Assembly (NCBI GenBank): GCA_951802425.1
Contig: OX637804.1
Span: forward strand, 2,728,001 to 2,792,000
Source of the DNA: Clavaria fumosa
Taxonomy: Eukaryota; Basidiomycota; Agaricomycetes; Agaricales; Clavariaceae
Reading direction: 5' to 3'
Length of the DNA: 64,000 bases
The first letter of the stretch is position 1. Each line of letters opens with the position of its first letter. A program made the position numbers and the translations under genes. Under the pieces are notes generated by a model. It saw only the letters and a program-made list of their open reading frames with translations. It made no database searches and was not told the DNA's origin. Positions 62,282-64,000 of the stretch are shown one piece after another.

Positions 62282-62433
62282 TTATGGTTGATGGAGAAAT
62301 AAGAAAAAGAGGGTGGACCCTCTTAAGGTTTTGTACCTGAGCCACCATGTGACTCAATCACTGTGGCTAATGACCCTGCGGTCTGGCTCAATCGTGTTTA
62401 CCACTCTGCATGGGTGCTCTGTCTGCACTCTGC
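62282..62433. other. spacer between the family-D chromodomain and the gag-like region
   Basis: About 150 bp without a gene. No LTR termini are recognisable, although pol ends on one side and a gag-like frame starts on the other. A short inverted repeat, GAGGGTGGACCCTC, lies at about 62309-62322. Confidence 0.55.
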
Positions 62434-63976
62434 TCAAGGGTGCCTAGGCAGTGCCCTCCACGATTCCACCCCTTGCAATTCAAGGTAGTCTAGAGCTGCT
62501 AGCTCTTTGACTCCCATATACAGCTCCCAAGTTGTATCCCCAAGGTTCCATTGGACCTCACATTCTAGGTGGCATCCTTCCCACCTGTGGCCAATAATGG
62601 CATCAACCAGCCATTCCTCCTTTGGATCCATTCCAAAGTCATAAAAGACTTTCACTTCACGGTGCAGAAACAACATGTTGTTGTTTGGCTCATGTCGCTG
62701 TAGCCAGCTGACATGGAATGTCAGGTGGATTCTCCTTGACTTTAGTGAGTTGGGGAGCTCCAGCTCATATGTGGATGATTCTGGTCTACATGACCATATT
62801 GGGTAAGGCCCAATAAACTAATTCTCCCTCTCTAAATGGGTGCTCTTCCTGTCTATGCTGATTAGCATAAAATGTCTGGTGGATGCAACTTTCTATGATC
62901 ATGTCATGTGCCATTGAAAGGTTGAGTGCAGCCTTCTCTGTGAACATCCTTACTCCTCTGGGCACAGCCTGGAGGTTGTCTGGCAACTCTGCCATCATCT
63001 GGGGCATATACCCATAGGTTAATTCAAATAGGGTGAACCCCATAGACATGCTTATTGATGTGTTAATGGCGAACTTGACCATTGGGATTTGCTCCGCCCA
63101 ATCTGTCTGGTCTGGCTGGACCACAGATCAGATCAACTGCTCCATCACTCCATCTGTCTGCAGATGGAAAGCTGTGGACATCCACAGCTTAACACTGAGT
63201 AATTGGTGAGTTTCCTGCCAAAAGGCAGATGTGAATCTAGGATCATGGTTGGACACAATTGATCCTGGCAACCCATGTAGTCTCACTACATGTGTTAGAA
63301 AGAGCCAGGCTAGCTCTGCTGCCATTACCAACATGGTGACTGGTACTAGGTGTACCAGTGAGGTGAGGTGTACCAGTGAGGTGAGGTGGCAAATCACCAC
63401 CCAGAGGTAGTCCACCTCTTTTGACATAGGAAATGGACCTACAAAGTCCATTCCTATTGATTCCCAGGGCCGCCTGGGAATTGGGAGGGTATGTAGAAGC
63501 CCTTGCAGCTTCTGAGGGGAAGTCTTGCTTGTTTGGCACATGTCACATGACAAGCAAAACTTCTCAATGTCCTTAGACACTGATGGCCACCAATAATAGC
63601 AGTGGACATAGTCCATTGTTATCTGCAACCCCATGTGTCCTAGGACTGCATGGGCCTCCTGGATCACTATTCCAGGGATGCTTTTCCCTTCATGAAGGGT
63701 ATGAGGCACACAGAGCACCTCATCTCCTTTTCTGTTCTCCACAAAGATCAGGTCATCCCTGATCTTGAAACTGGTGTAATTCCCTGGTTTTTCCTGTATT
63801 ATTTTAAACAGGTGATCCTGTTTGTAGCCATCACAGATGCTTTGCAGCACCCTGTCATTCCCCCCTTCCACACAGGGCCTTAACGGCACAAGCATCTTGT
63901 CCCATACATCCCTGTCTGCTTGGGGCTCAGGCAGCAGCTGCTCCGCAGCAGGTGCGTGTACTTGTAGTGCGCGCAC
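62434..63976 (-). pseudogene. Ty3-D pol 3' half: integrase, GPY module, chromodomain
   Basis: 63976-63128: integrase zinc finger (EAHAVLGHMG, CDMCQTS) and catalytic core, with first Asp in GMDFVGPF, second position changed (IVSNHDPRF, Asn for the Asp of SDRDPRF) and Glu in QTDGVMEQ. After a short deletion and stop at about 63128 the same frame resumes at 63124 (VQPDQTDWAEQIPMVKFAIN, FTLFELTYGYMP) to 62786. In another frame, about 62815-62680 gives IGPYPI and TYELELPNSLKSRRIHLTFH, the GPY/F module. 62676-62434 is a chromodomain (EEWLVDAIIGHRWEG, VQWNLGDTTWEL). An 18-bp duplication (63351-63386) repeats HLTSLV. The element probably continues beyond 64000. Inactive. Confidence 0.9.
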
Positions 63977-64000
63977 CTCCTCCAGGCATCTGTGGGGCAG

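Overview
This is a stretch of eukaryotic, very probably basidiomycete (agaricomycete-type), repeat-rich heterochromatin. The evidence is: Ty3 elements with chromodomains, introns of about 50 bp with GT...AG ends in the only gene-like locus, and strong loss of CpG in the older repeats. I see no complete host housekeeping gene, no rRNA or tRNA gene, no CRISPR array and no prokaryotic operon.

Layout. 1-5053 holds an inverted LTR fragment and a decayed Ty3 element (gag, protease, reverse transcriptase), cut in its RNase H region by a 1.49-kb LTR (family B, copy 1, 5054-6542). 6659-8263 is a broken intron-containing gene with a Zn2Cys6-type cysteine cluster and a long coiled coil. At 8264 it is cut by a single partial copy of the unit that later forms the giant array. 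9334-10669 is a tiny LTR element encoding only a Copia-type Gag, with perfect 5-bp target duplications, nested in an LTR-B fragment. 10.7-17.1 kb is mostly unassigned DNA with two minisatellite-like tracts, an RNA-recognition-motif gene fragment and LTR-B copy 2 (a solo LTR with target duplication AAATC).

17108-19250 is a 655-bp tandem repeat (3.3 copies). It joins directly to a 651-bp tandem repeat (49 full units plus one partial, 19251-51661) in which I see no sequence variation; a 200-N assembly gap lies inside it at 36327-36526. The array ends in a tail (51662-52114) that is also found after the single unit at 8264. The 651-bp unit therefore seems to have been amplified from a dispersed repeat.

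52115-61018 is a nested set of Ty3 chromoviruses (family C). An old plus-strand copy is split by a younger minus-strand copy of the same family (52906-58340, target duplication GAACC), and again by LTR-B copy 3 (59521-60962, target duplication CACCC). The younger copy has 291-bp LTRs, a TATA box, a probable self-priming binding site, a polypurine tract, gag, an in-frame TGA, and pol with integrase and chromodomain. Its reverse transcriptase has lost the catalytic YxDD segment. 61019-64000 holds minus-strand relics of another Ty3 family (D): integrase, GPY/F module and chromodomain, followed by a gag-like coiled-coil region.

As a whole the window looks like a centromeric, pericentromeric or knob-like heterochromatic block. 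That reading is inference; the repeat structure itself is directly visible.
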